64,000 bases of DNA from an uncultured Alphaproteobacteria bacterium (GCA_951812805.1 CATOSZ010000003.1:1628557-1692556), one strand, 5' to 3'; numbered from the stretch's first letter, positions 8,859 to 18,840 are shown. Notes: generated by a model from the sequence alone, not told the origin. Numbers and translations are program-made.

Positions 8859-9275
8859 TCATTCCTCGGGCGGCCAGACGTCGGCGAGCGCGCGGAAGCC
8901 GCCGACGGCGGCGGGCCAGCCGGCATAGTGCGCCGAATGGGTGATCAGCTCCTCCAGCTTGGCGCGCGGGATGCCGAGATTGCGCGCGCCGGTGAAGTGG
9001 ACGCGCATCTCGTCGTCGCGGGCGAGCGCGATCAGCATGGCGCAGGTCACCAGCGAACGCTCGGTGAGCTCGAGGTCCTCGCCCTGCCAGGCTTCGCCGA
9101 AAACGTTGTTCACGGTCATTTCGCGAAACCGCTTCGGCATCGGGATGAATTCGCCGACCGGACCGGTACTGAACAGCTTCGCTACGATCTCGCGGCCTTT
9201 AGCCCGTTTGTCCCCGTTGTCCCCGTTGTCCACGTCACCGGCCTCCTTGCTCGAATGGTTCGCGGCGCGTGTCAT
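8859..9275 (-). CDS. Carboxymuconolactone decarboxylase-family protein
   Basis: The 138-residue protein matches the all-helical gamma-carboxymuconolactone decarboxylase/AhpD superfamily: LVTCAMLIALARDDEMRVHF followed by NLGIPRAKLEELITHSAHYAGWP. It lacks the CxxC pair of AhpD peroxidases, so it is decarboxylase-like rather than a thiol peroxidase. The N-terminus is odd, with a DNGDNGD run encoded by about three 9-bp tandem units (see repeat at 9211-9237). The start could lie further in, near residue 25. The physiological substrate is unknown. Confidence 0.8.
   Translation of the reverse strand: MTRAANHSSKEAGDVDNGDNGDKRAKGREIVAKLFSTGPVGEFIPMPKRFREMTVNNVFGEAWQGEDLELTERSLVTCAMLIALARDDEMRVHFTGARNLGIPRAKLEELITHSAHYAGWPAAVGGFRALADVWPPEE
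9211..9237. repeat. 9-bp tandem repeat within the decarboxylase-like gene
   Basis: About three copies of a unit tccccgttg occur in tandem, the third with two changes. On the coding (minus) strand they encode the acidic DNG run of the N-terminal tail. Copy number could vary by slippage without shifting the frame. Confidence 0.6.
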
Positions 9276-9353
9276 AGCATGGATGTGCCCGGCTTGCGGG
9301 CCTGCGATGTGAGAAAGCGCCGCCCGTGCGAGCGGTGGCGGCGAGACGCGGCG

Positions 9354-9806
9354 TCAACGGCTGGCGAGGATCGCCTCACCTCGGGCGCGATCGGCCGGTG
9401 ACAGCGTTGCCCCGAGGCGGGCGGCCCGGTCCACCGCCCAGGCATTCCCGGCCTCGGCCGCGCGCCGGTACCAGGCCCAGGCGCGCGCCGGATCGCGGGC
9501 CACGCCTTCGCCACGCTCGCGCATTTCGCCGATGTTGACCTGGGCGCCGACGAAGCCCTGCGCAGCGGCGAGCGCGTAATAATGCGCCGCCCGTGCCGCG
9601 TCGGCGCGCATGCCCAGCCCCTGGCGATAAAGCCCGGCCAAGGCCAACTGCGCGCGGCCCTCACCCTCGTCGGCGAGCCGATGCCAGGCGGCCGCCGCCT
9701 CGGCGAAGCGACTGCCGTCATAGGCGGCGAGGCCGGCGTCGAAGTCCGCCCGCGCTGCCGTCGCCAGCAGGGCGAGAAGAGGGAGGGCGAGAAGAATTGC
9801 GCGCAT
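9354..9806 (-). CDS. Secreted Sel1-repeat protein
   Basis: The 150-residue protein starts with a cleavable signal peptide (MRAILLALPLLALLATAARA) and carries about three Sel1-like repeats (ALAGLYRQGLG..., VNIGEMRERGEGV..., AWAWYRRAAEAGNAWA). Such periplasmic helical-repeat proteins usually act as scaffolds or regulators. The ATG at 9804-9806 directly opens the signal peptide. It diverges from the gene at 9956. Confidence 0.82.
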   Translation of the reverse strand: MRAILLALPLLALLATAARADFDAGLAAYDGSRFAEAAAAWHRLADEGEGRAQLALAGLYRQGLGMRADAARAAHYYALAAAQGFVGAQVNIGEMRERGEGVARDPARAWAWYRRAAEAGNAWAVDRAARLGATLSPADRARGEAILASR

Positions 9807-9955
9807 GGGATCGGGTCTCCGGACGGGCGGTGCAAAGATTGTGGGGCCGGGCGACGGCGGCGCGGACTCAAAACCCCTCACGATTGCGCGATGCGTCGAC
9901 CAAGGCGGGCCGGGGTCGGCATAATGCTCCCCGGACGGTCGAGGAGGTGGGAGCC

Positions 9956-10510
9956 ATGATCGAGCTTTTCCGACGCGGACCGGTGATCGTGTCCTTGGCC
10001 CTGCTGTTCGTCTGGACGCCGCACCCGGCGGCGTGGGGCGCGGACGAAGCGCGTGTCGAGGCCGCGGACTTCGTGCTCCGCGCGCCGGCTGGCTGGCACC
10101 GGCGTCCACCCGGCTCGTCGTTCCGACTGGCGGAGTTCGCGGTCCCCGGCCGGGCGGGCAGCGGCGAGGGTCATGCCGTGATCTATGTCTTCAAGCCGGG
10201 CGCAGGCGGCGGTATCGAGGCCAACCTGGAACGTTGGCGCCGTCAGTTCGCCGACGGCCCGCCCGCAAAAATCGAAGAGTTCGCCGAGGCCGGCCGCGCC
10301 CTACACCTGTTCGAGGCGGAGGGCACCTTCCTCGCCGGCCCCCCCGGCGGCGCGAAGCGACGGGTGCCGGGACATGCCTTCATCGGCGGCATCCTGCAAA
10401 GCGCGACGGGCCGCGTCTTCGTCCGCTTCATCGCCCCGATCGCGCTCGCCCGGGCAGAGCGCGACGGCGTGCGCGCCATGCTGTTGACCGCGCTCGGTGG
10501 TGGCAAATGA
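9956..10510 (+). CDS. Secreted protein of unknown function
   Basis: The 184-residue product has a signal peptide (VIVSLALLFVWTPHPAAWG) and a mature region rich in beta-strand-like segments (FVLRAPAGWHRRPPGSSFRLAEF..., VIYVFKPGAGGG, VFVRFIAPIALARAERDGVRAML). This looks like a small lipoprotein-like domain that opens with an amphipathic strand after APxGW, but I recognise no named family. A strong ribosome site GAGGAGGT lies 7 bp before the ATG. It is followed by an inverted repeat at 10535-10581. Confidence 0.7.
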   Translation: MIELFRRGPVIVSLALLFVWTPHPAAWGADEARVEAADFVLRAPAGWHRRPPGSSFRLAEFAVPGRAGSGEGHAVIYVFKPGAGGGIEANLERWRRQFADGPPAKIEEFAEAGRALHLFEAEGTFLAGPPGGAKRRVPGHAFIGGILQSATGRVFVRFIAPIALARAERDGVRAMLLTALGGGK

Positions 10511-10534
10511 GGGGCGACGAAGGGCAAAGAAAAA

Positions 10535-10581
10535 TCCCTGCTCCCCCGGAATATTTTTTTTAGCTCCGGGGAGAGCAGGGA
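10535..10581. terminator. Long imperfect hairpin with an A/T loop
   Basis: Left arm tccctgctcccccgga (10535-10550) pairs with right arm tccggggagagcaggga (10565-10581), with one bulged base. The loop contains eight consecutive T (about 10553-10561). It lies 25 bp after the stop of the 9956-10510 gene, so a terminator or processing role is likely, but the T-run sits in the loop instead of after the stem, which is not a standard intrinsic terminator. Confidence 0.5.
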
Positions 10582-10695
10582 AATGCTGCTGCTGGGTCAT
10601 GGCGGGTTCGCCCTCACCCAGCTCCAAATATAGGGTGCGGGTGCGAAGAATCCGAGAGAAAAAAGCAACAATGCCGGTGAAATGCAAAATATCGA

Positions 10696-10707
10696 CGTCA
10701 CGTGACG
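10696..10707. promoter_or_regulatory. 12-bp perfect palindrome, possible operator
   Basis: CGTCACGTGACG is a perfect inverted repeat 55 bp upstream of the BTLCP gene start. Its position suits an operator, but no regulator is identified. Confidence 0.35.
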
Positions 10708-10762
10708 GCGAATCGCGCCATTGTGCGCCAGATCACTTGGCCCGGGCGGGAGATCGCATAAT

Positions 10763-11497
10763 ATGTTGACCATGCAGGACCAGACCGCAGTTCGACGCCT
10801 CACGCCCCGCCTCGCGGCGCTGGCCGTGGCGCTTGTCTGTCTCGCGCCGGCGGCCCCGGGCGCCGTCGCGGCGGCGAGCCCCGTGTTCGGCTATACCGAG
10901 ACGCGGAAGAAGGACCTGAAGGCCTTTCCGAAATGGACCAAGACGCTGGATCGCTACGCGCGCGAGAAGGGCAAGACACGGGCGGAATTCAAGACCTGGG
11001 TCAGCTTCCTGGACGGCGTCAAGGGCGAAACGGATATCCGTAAGCTCAATAAAGTCAACAACTTCCACAACAAGACCCGCTATATTATGGATCCGGTCAA
11101 TTGGGGCAAGAAGGACTATTGGGCCACACCCAAGGAGTTCTTCTCGCGCAACGGCGACTGCGAGGATTACGCCATTTCGAAGTATATCTCGCTGCGCGCC
11201 ATCGGCTGGCCGAAGGACAAGCTGCGGATTCTCGTCGTCAAGGACATGAACCTCCAGTTTCCGCATGCGATTTTGATGGTCGAGCACGACGGCAAGTGGC
11301 TCATCCTCGACAACCAGATCACCATCGTCGCCGACGCGGCGAAGATCCGCCATTACAAGCCGATCTTTTCGGTCAACGAAATCACCTGGTGGCGCCACAC
11401 GCCCAAGGGCGCCTCGAAGATCCGCAAAGGCAAGCGCACCAAGCGCCGGAGCCGGAGCAAAAAACGCTTCAAGCTCACCAAACGTCGCAAGAGTTAG
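10763..11497 (+). CDS. Transglutaminase-like cysteine protease (BTLCP/LapG family)
   Basis: The 244-residue secreted protein begins with a signal peptide (residues about 10-37) and carries the BTLCP catalytic triad: C133 (RNGDCEDYA), H168 (QFPHAILMV) and D183 (LILDNQ). LapG-type members are periplasmic and cleave large adhesins; many alphaproteobacterial members have other or unknown targets. The C-terminal 30 residues are strikingly basic (KGKRTKRRSRSKKRFKLTKRRKS region), which is not part of the LapG core and could bind nucleic acid, LPS or peptidoglycan. The ATG at 10763 has GGGAGA upstream; a second ATG at 10772 is possible. No lapD or adhesin gene is nearby. Confidence 0.82.
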   Translation: MLTMQDQTAVRRLTPRLAALAVALVCLAPAAPGAVAAASPVFGYTETRKKDLKAFPKWTKTLDRYAREKGKTRAEFKTWVSFLDGVKGETDIRKLNKVNNFHNKTRYIMDPVNWGKKDYWATPKEFFSRNGDCEDYAISKYISLRAIGWPKDKLRILVVKDMNLQFPHAILMVEHDGKWLILDNQITIVADAAKIRHYKPIFSVNEITWWRHTPKGASKIRKGKRTKRRSRSKKRFKLTKRRKS

Positions 11498-11590
11498 CCG
11501 GCTGCCAAAGCCTGGAGAATGTGGTTAAGGCTTCCTTAGTGTGCCCTCGATAACCTGCGTCCAAGCAGGGCTGCGAGGGAAGAATTTGCG

Positions 11591-13912
11591 ATGACGACGG
11601 CCTCGAGCGCGGCGGCCACGCCACCGGACGGGCGCATGCTGCTGGCCGACATGCTGGTCGGCCAGGGCCAGGGCGGGGCGGCTCTCGAACTTTACCGCGA
11701 CGTGGTGGCGGAGGATCCCGCCCGGGCCGATGCCTGGCGGCGCATCGGGCTGGTCGCCGGCGCCATGGATCGCCCGGACGAGGCGCATGCCGCCTTCGCT
11801 GCCGCCGTGGCGCTGGGGCCGGCGGATGTCGAGCTGCAGCTCGACCTCGCCCGCGCCGCCCTCGCCTCCGGCGCGCTCGACGCCGGGCGGGCAGCCTATG
11901 AAGAGATCCTGTGCCAACAGCCCGATCATGCCGCCGCCCGCCAGGGCCTGGTAGAAACGGCCCATCTTTCCGCCCTCGAACGGCTGCGCTGTGGCGAGGC
12001 GGCGGCGGCGAGGGCGTTGATCCAGCCCGTCACCGCACGCGAGCCCGAATACGCACCCGCCTGGGAAACCCTCGGCCTGGCGGCTTTGGAATGCGGCGAC
12101 CTGGCGGCGGCGCGGCCCGCGTTCGAGGCCGCGCTCGCGCGCGATGCGGGCTTGCTGGCGGCAACCCTCGGCCTCGCCCGCTGCCACCGGGCGGCCGGCG
12201 ACCTGGCCCAGGCCTCGGCACTGCTGGAACGGCCGTCCGAGCGGCTGCCGGACTCCCGGGACGTGCGGCACGAACTCGCCCATACCTACGAGCGCCGCGG
12301 CCTCTGGGAGCGCGCGATCGCCCTGTTGGAGGCCGGCCTCGAACAGAACACCGACGACGTCGCCGGCTGGAATCTGTTGGCCTCGTGTCACGCCCAGGCG
12401 GGACATCTGGAGGACACGATCGCCGCCGCCGGTGTCGTCCTGCAACTCGACCCCGTCAACCCGGTCGCGACGATCCTGACGGCGCGCGGGGAGGTGACTT
12501 TAGGGCGTCCCGAACAGGCGGTCGCACGCTTGGCAAAGATCTCGGAGGCCGTTTGGAACGACGTCGAGCTGGCTCTTGCCGCAGCGCAGATCCACGAACA
12601 GCTGCGGGAGCAGGAAGAGGCCCAGATTTTGCTGCGCCGAACCCTGGAACTGGAACCGGGGAACCGGCTGGCGATCTCGCGGTTGCTGGACATCAAGCTT
12701 TCGCTTTGCGATTGGCGCGACTACGACAGCTTTATCGGCGGCCTGGTTCAGGATATAGCCACCGATGTCGGGGCGGGACGGCCGATCGCCATCGACGTCT
12801 TCAACCTGCAGGCCTTGCCCCTCGACTATGCGGCGATTGCCGCCGCCGCCGGGCAGGCCGCCGAACCGGCCCGCGGCCCCGCGCCACCCGCACCGGTCCG
12901 CGCCGCCGGGGCAGCGATCCGCATCGGCTATCTGCTGCCCTACACCTGGCTGCACAGCCTACCGCTGGTCCTGAAGGACATCGTCGAAGCCCATCCCCGC
13001 GACCGCTTCGAGGTTCTCGGCTATTGCACGGAGCCCTGCGACGGCAGCCCGTTCTCGCGGGCCTACCGGGCCGTCTTCGATCGCTTTCGGACCTTGCCGC
13101 CGGCCAATCCGGGCGAGGCGGCCAAGGCCATCGCCCGCGACGAACTGGACCTCTTGATCGACGTCGCCGGCCTCACGGGCATGAATTGCATGCCGATCCT
13201 GGCGGAACGGCCGGCCCCGATCCAGGCGCACGCCTTCGGCTATTCGATCACCACCGGCGCCGATTATGTCGACTATCTGGTGAGCGACCGGATCTACATC
13301 ACCGAGGCCGACGCCGCCCTCGGCCCGGAAGCCCCACTCTATCTACCGGAAACCTTCATGCCGACGATCCGGGCGAACATCGCCCCCGACCGGCCGCATC
13401 GCCGAACCCTCGAGCTGCCGGAGCAGGGCCCGGTGCTGGCCAACTTCAATCACCCCTGTAAGTTCGAGCCGGTGATGTTCGCGGTTTGGATGCGCCTGCT
13501 GGACGCGCTGCCGGACGCCGTCCTCTGGCTCGGCAACTGGATGCCGGCGACCCGCGACAACCTCCGCCGCGCGGCGGTATCGCACGGCATCGCGCCGGAA
13601 CGCCTGGTCTTCGCCAACATCGTCGACCACGACCAACATCTCGCCCGTCTGGCCGTCGCCGACCTGGCGCTCGACAACCTGCGCCACGGCGGCGGCATCA
13701 CGACGGTGGATGCGCTCTGGGTCGGCCTCCCGGTGGTGAGCGTGCGGGGCGAGACGCCCGCGTCACGGCTGGGCGCAACCCTGTTGAACGCCGCTGGTGC
13801 TGAGGAACTCGTCACCGACAACCTCGAGGATTATACCCGCCTCGCCCTCGCGCTCGCGCGGGATCCGGCACGGCGCGGTTCCGCCGCCACCTGGAAACCG
13901 GCTACGAGATGA
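11591..13912 (+). CDS. TPR protein with SPINDLY/O-GlcNAc transferase-like C-terminal domain, frameshifted near the end
   Basis: The 773-residue reading frame has about ten tetratricopeptide repeats in residues 15-380, then the GT41-like catalytic region (IRIGYLLPYTWLHSLPLVLKDIV near 435; IDVAGLTGMNCMPILAERPAPIQ; FGYSITTGADYVDYLVSD; LANFNHPCKFEPVMFAVWMRLL; LRHGGGITTVDALWVGLPVVS). Bacterial relatives are glycosyltransferases or proteins of unknown target. The frame ends at RGSAATWKPATR, but the overlapping frame at 13876-13974 encodes the expected family end. The intact protein would therefore end at 13974 with about 794 residues. Confidence 0.85.
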   Translation: MTTASSAAATPPDGRMLLADMLVGQGQGGAALELYRDVVAEDPARADAWRRIGLVAGAMDRPDEAHAAFAAAVALGPADVELQLDLARAALASGALDAGRAAYEEILCQQPDHAAARQGLVETAHLSALERLRCGEAAAARALIQPVTAREPEYAPAWETLGLAALECGDLAAARPAFEAALARDAGLLAATLGLARCHRAAGDLAQASALLERPSERLPDSRDVRHELAHTYERRGLWERAIALLEAGLEQNTDDVAGWNLLASCHAQAGHLEDTIAAAGVVLQLDPVNPVATILTARGEVTLGRPEQAVARLAKISEAVWNDVELALAAAQIHEQLREQEEAQILLRRTLELEPGNRLAISRLLDIKLSLCDWRDYDSFIGGLVQDIATDVGAGRPIAIDVFNLQALPLDYAAIAAAAGQAAEPARGPAPPAPVRAAGAAIRIGYLLPYTWLHSLPLVLKDIVEAHPRDRFEVLGYCTEPCDGSPFSRAYRAVFDRFRTLPPANPGEAAKAIARDELDLLIDVAGLTGMNCMPILAERPAPIQAHAFGYSITTGADYVDYLVSDRIYITEADAALGPEAPLYLPETFMPTIRANIAPDRPHRRTLELPEQGPVLANFNHPCKFEPVMFAVWMRLLDALPDAVLWLGNWMPATRDNLRRAAVSHGIAPERLVFANIVDHDQHLARLAVADLALDNLRHGGGITTVDALWVGLPVVSVRGETPASRLGATLLNAAGAEELVTDNLEDYTRLALALARDPARRGSAATWKPATR

Positions 13913-13974
13913 TGGTCGCGCGGGGCCGGCAGGGCTTGCCGCCAACCACGTTGTCGGTGCCCGCACTCGACTGA
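13876..13974 (+). other. Frameshifted C-terminal tail of the SPINDLY-like gene
   Basis: Read in the frame starting at 13876, this stretch gives RFRRHLETGYEMM and then ARGRQGLPPTTLSVPALD before a stop at 13972-13974. HLETGYE(M)M...RG.....I.V is the usual C-terminal signature of SPINDLY-like transferases. A single-base change between about 13871 and 13876 joins it to the upstream frame. It could be a real mutation, a sequence error or, less likely, programmed. Confidence 0.7.
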
Positions 13975-13985
13975 AAGGCGCTGCG

Positions 13986-14237
13986 TCAGGCCGGTTCCAG
14001 GGTCGCCGCGGTGTCCGGGCCGTTCGGCGGTTCCCGCCAGTTCACGGCCGAGATGTCGCCCCACCCGGTGCCGTCGATGCGCCAGCAGTAGACCCGTTCG
14101 GGCTTGCGGCCCGCCGGCTTGGAGATCCAGCGAACCCGCTGGTTCTTGGTCCGCGCGAGGCATTCGATGCCGGTCAGTGACCTGACGATGACCGGACGGT
14201 CGAGCGGGATCGTCTCGATCGATTGCCACTCCGTCAT
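13986..14237 (-). CDS. Small DUF551-like protein of unknown function
   Basis: The 83-residue protein starts MTEWQSIETIPLDRPVIVRS and has two more beta-rich segments ending in WGDISAVNWREPPNG. The WQ.IET.P.D.P..V start is common to small DUF551-like proteins found in phages and alphaproteobacteria; no activity is known. Its ATG overlaps the upstream small gene by 4 bp (ATGA), so they form a two-gene unit. Confidence 0.65.
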   Translation of the reverse strand: MTEWQSIETIPLDRPVIVRSLTGIECLARTKNQRVRWISKPAGRKPERVYCWRIDGTGWGDISAVNWREPPNGPDTAATLEPA

Positions 14238-14416
14238 CTTACCGGCCCCTCGTCGGGCGTCGCCGGGTCGTCCGTGCGGCGCAGCGCCTCGGCCTGCAGG
14301 CGCTCGGCCTCGGCTTCCATCGTCTCGGCCAGGCAGGTCTCCCGCCGGCCGAGCCTGCGCAACTCCTCCGCCAGGCCGATGAGCTCGCCAAACGTACCGT
14401 CCACCTTGATCGTCAT
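14234..14416 (-). CDS. Small protein of unknown function, coupled to the DUF551-like gene
   Basis: The 60-residue protein (MTIKVDGTFGELIGLAEELR...) is mostly helical and charged, with EELRRLGRRETCLAETMEAEAERLQAEALRR suggesting an amphipathic or coiled-coil helix. The 4-bp overlap with the next gene and the absence of another frame that makes sense support it being real. I recognise no family. Confidence 0.55.
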   Translation of the reverse strand: MTIKVDGTFGELIGLAEELRRLGRRETCLAETMEAEAERLQAEALRRTDDPATPDEGPVR

Positions 14417-14586
14417 GCGACGCCTCCCGCCGTTCCCGGGGGGTGGAGAGGCCCTTTACGGGACGGGCCTCCACACCCTCTCGTCTCCTCCATGTCGAAG
14501 GATCTACCGGGCTTGCGGCGGTGCCACCGTGACGGCGGTCACAGTTTCGGATTCTTTTCCGCCCGGGCGTCGGGCGCTGGGGGCCC

Positions 14587-15198
14587 TCAGGCCAGATCGG
14601 CGGCCCGCGTGAGGCCGGACATGGCGACGTAACCGGGCAAGGCCTCGATCCGGCCCATCCAGGCGGCGACGGCGCGGTAGGGCGCGAGTGGCAGGTCGCC
14701 TTCCGGGGCGAGGGCGACGTAGGGATAGCAGGCGATGTCGGCGATGGTCGGCCGGCCGGCGGCGAGCCAGTCGTTGGCCGCCAGGCGACCGTCCAGCACT
14801 TCGAGCCCGGCCCGGCCCAGCGCCTGCGACTGTTCGACGTCCCACGGCCGGCCGAGTTTGAGGGCGGCCCGCGCGCGCGCCATGCCGTAGAGGCATTCGT
14901 TCTCCGCCACCGCGAGCCATTGCATGACCTCGACCAGCGCGCCGGTCTCCTCCGGAAGCCATTCCGGTGCCCGGGTGCGTGCCAGGTGGGTCAGGATCGC
15001 CTGGCTCTCCCAGATCACCGCGTCGCCGTCGACCAGGGTCGGGATCTGCCCGCGGGGATTGACCGCGAGATAGTCGTCCCCGCGGTTTTCGCCGGCACCG
15101 AGGTTGATCGGCGTCAGCTCCAGCTCGAGGCCGAGCAGCGCGCACATCAGGCGGACCTTGTAGCAGTTGCCGGAAATTTCAGCGTCGTAGAGTTTCAC
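14587..15198 (-). CDS. Glutathione S-transferase family protein
   Basis: The 203-residue protein has a thioredoxin-like N-terminal domain (MKLYDAEISGNCYKVRLMCALLG, then NPRGQIPTLVDGDAVIWESQAIL with the cis-Pro and the Glu-Ser that binds glutathione) and an all-helical C-terminal domain (RPTIADIACYPYVALAPEGD). Length is typical. It lies 20 bp downstream of the dienelactone hydrolase gene, suggesting shared expression in detoxification or aromatic breakdown. Confidence 0.92.
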   Translation of the reverse strand: MKLYDAEISGNCYKVRLMCALLGLELELTPINLGAGENRGDDYLAVNPRGQIPTLVDGDAVIWESQAILTHLARTRAPEWLPEETGALVEVMQWLAVAENECLYGMARARAALKLGRPWDVEQSQALGRAGLEVLDGRLAANDWLAAGRPTIADIACYPYVALAPEGDLPLAPYRAVAAWMGRIEALPGYVAMSGLTRAADLA

Positions 15199-15218
15199 GC
15201 GTCATCGTCCTCGTCGGT

Positions 15219-15956
15219 TCAGAGGTTGCGGCCGTAGAGCGCGAAGAGCCGTTCCCAATGGCGCTCGGCGGCGGCCTTGTCGTAGCACCAGCGCTCGGGG
15301 AAGGCGAAGCCGTGGTGCACGCCGGCGTGGATCTCGAGTTCGCCCCGGGTCCCGGCCGCTTCGAACAGGCCGCGCAGTTCCTCGACCATGTCGAGGGGAG
15401 CGAGTTCGTCGTGCTCGGCGCAGGAGATGTAGGCCTCGCCCTTGATTGCGGCGAGGTTGAGGTGCGGGCTTTCCTCCGCGTCGTTGATCAGCCAGGTGCC
15501 GTAGAAGGTCGCGGCCGCGGCGACCCGGTCGGGATAGCGCGCGGCGGCGGCGAGCGCGTAGGGCCCGCTCATGCAATAGCCGTGCGTGCCGACGGGGCCG
15601 GCCTTGGCCCAGGGCCGGCCGTCGACATAGTCCAGCATGGCGCCGAAATCCGCCATCACCGGCGGAATGGTCATCTTGGTGCGCACGGCGCGCATCGCCG
15701 CGTGATCGGCGCTGTCTTTCTCCAGCACGTCCGGGCCGTATTTGGTATCGCGTCCGGCACGATAATAGAGGTTCGGCAGCAGCACGGCGTAGCCGGCGGT
15801 GCCGAGGCGGCGCGACATGTCGTAAAGCTCCTCGCGGACGCCCGGCGCATCCATCATCAGGACCACCACGGGGTGCGGTCCGTCGCGCTCCGGCCGGCAG
15901 ATGAAGGTTTCCATCTCGCCGTCGGCGGTGGCGAGGTCGATGATTTCCTCGATCAT
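15219..15956 (-). CDS. Dienelactone hydrolase-family alpha/beta hydrolase
   Basis: The 245-residue protein has the dienelactone hydrolase nucleophile elbow GTHGYCMSGPYAL (Cys nucleophile), an N-terminal MIEEIIDLATADGEMETFICRP strand and the late His in GVHHGFAFPER. It is likely cytoplasmic and acts on lactones or esters. It lies 25 bp downstream of the VOC gene and 20 bp upstream of the GST gene in one minus-strand unit. Confidence 0.88.
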   Translation of the reverse strand: MIEEIIDLATADGEMETFICRPERDGPHPVVVLMMDAPGVREELYDMSRRLGTAGYAVLLPNLYYRAGRDTKYGPDVLEKDSADHAAMRAVRTKMTIPPVMADFGAMLDYVDGRPWAKAGPVGTHGYCMSGPYALAAAARYPDRVAAAATFYGTWLINDAEESPHLNLAAIKGEAYISCAEHDELAPLDMVEELRGLFEAAGTRGELEIHAGVHHGFAFPERWCYDKAAAERHWERLFALYGRNL

Positions 15957-15981
15957 CGGCGTGTCCTCCCGAGAGATCGGA

Positions 15982-16380
15982 TCAGTGTTTCAGGCCCCAG
16001 GCCCGGCTCGCGTAGTCCTCGGTGACGATGTCGAAGACGACGCCGTTGGGGTCGTAGAACTTGATCTCGCTCGCCCCCTCGGCCGTGTCCGGCAGGCGCA
16101 TGTGATACTGCCCGCCGTTCTCTTCGATTCTGGCGCTCTGGCCAACGATGTCCTCGACCACGAAGCCCATGTGATGCAGGCCGTGGAAGTCCTTGCCGCG
16201 GGCATCGCCCGCCTGCTCCTCGGTCTTGAACTTGAGGATCGCCAGGCTGACGGTCCCGTCGGTCAGCAGGATGGCGATCTCGGATTCCATCGCCCGCTCC
16301 ATCCCGAAGGTCTTCTCGTAGAACTGCGCCGCCGTCTCCAGGTCCGGCACGGTGACGGCGATGTGCCTCAGCTTTGGCAT
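15982..16380 (-). CDS. VOC-family (glyoxalase/extradiol-like) metalloprotein
   Basis: The 132-residue single-module VOC protein begins MPKLRHIAVTVPDLE and ends with the FYDPNGVVFDIVTEDY strand. H6, the HHMGFVV histidine and a late Glu/Asp are candidate metal ligands. The reading frame extends further upstream to 16557, but that part does not match the family; ATG 16378-16380 is the natural start. It is the first gene of the VOC-dienelactone hydrolase-GST unit. Confidence 0.88.
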   Translation of the reverse strand: MPKLRHIAVTVPDLETAAQFYEKTFGMERAMESEIAILLTDGTVSLAILKFKTEEQAGDARGKDFHGLHHMGFVVEDIVGQSARIEENGGQYHMRLPDTAEGASEIKFYDPNGVVFDIVTEDYASRAWGLKH

Positions 16381-16509
16381 GGTCTTCCCCTCCTGTGTCC
16401 CTGGCGAAAGCAGGGCACCCGGCCGGGGCGATGTCAAGCGAGGCGAAGCGGAAAAGGCCCGGGAGCGCCGCTGGCGATAGCAGAACCGGCGGCGCCCCCG
16501 GGCAAGCAA

Positions 16510-16526
16510 CGGACGGGTCCCGTCCG
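16510..16526. repeat. 17-bp palindrome
   Basis: CGGACGGG-T-CCCGTCCG is a perfect inverted repeat. A second short hairpin, gtcgcgg (16531-16537) with ccgcgac (16546-16552), follows it. Role unknown. Confidence 0.5.
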
Positions 16527-16714
16527 CGTTGTCGCGGGGCCCGTTCCGCGACGCCATGATCCTGGTCGGAGCTCGCGGCGGGAATGGGGACGAAAAGGGA
16601 CCATTTCGAGGCCGCGGGCGGGCTTTGCGGCGTCGATACCGCCGTGCCGGGCCGGATGTGGCCTATTCGGCCCGAAAACCTCGATTTTGCATGCGATTTC
16701 GGCCAGTTGAGCGG

Positions 16715-16743
16715 TTGCGATTGTGCGGTCGGCCCCCTATATA
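16715..16743 (+). promoter_or_regulatory. Predicted dnaK promoter (sigma-70 or RpoH type)
   Basis: TTGCGA (16715-16720) and TATATA (16738-16743) are separated by exactly 17 bp. The -10 is preceded by CCCC, giving CCCCTATAT, which also fits the heat-shock sigma-32 pattern expected for alphaproteobacterial dnaK. The implied leader is about 95 bp long. Confidence 0.55.
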
Positions 16744-16846
16744 CCGCCTCGGGTTCGATGTCCCACAGTCGTGAACTTGGCCATACACGGGGGTTGCCAG
16801 CGGTGCCACGTGGCCGCGGGAACCTGCCACAAGGAGGTTATGGAAC

Positions 16847-18784
<1,938 letters not shown>

Positions 18785-18840
18785 GCCCTCGAAGCCCCGT
18801 GTCCGCCATGTGCAATCCGATGTTTGGGCCCCTGAACACG

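Larger units (their letters stand above)
10511..10762 (+). other. Intergenic leader region with two inverted repeats
   Basis: This 252-bp gap is less GC-rich than its surroundings. It contains the imperfect hairpin at 10535-10581, an A/T-rich middle and the 12-bp palindrome at 10696-10707. A TTG-initiated extension of the downstream frame (10721) is not supported by a ribosome site or by protein content. Confidence 0.5.
16381..16846. other. Divergent intergenic region upstream of dnaK
   Basis: This 466-bp gap between the VOC gene (minus) and dnaK (plus) holds two adjacent hairpins (17-bp palindrome at 16510-16526; stem 16531-16537 with 16546-16552) and the predicted dnaK promoter at 16715-16743. 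I see no convincing gene in it. Confidence 0.7.

Noticed and set aside
10535..10581. Call of a standard intrinsic terminator
   Set aside because: The T-run is in the loop, not after the stem; a hairpin is reported but not a classical terminator.
10721..10763. TTG-initiated N-terminal extension of the LapG-like protease
   Set aside because: It has no ribosome site and would place extra residues before the signal peptide.
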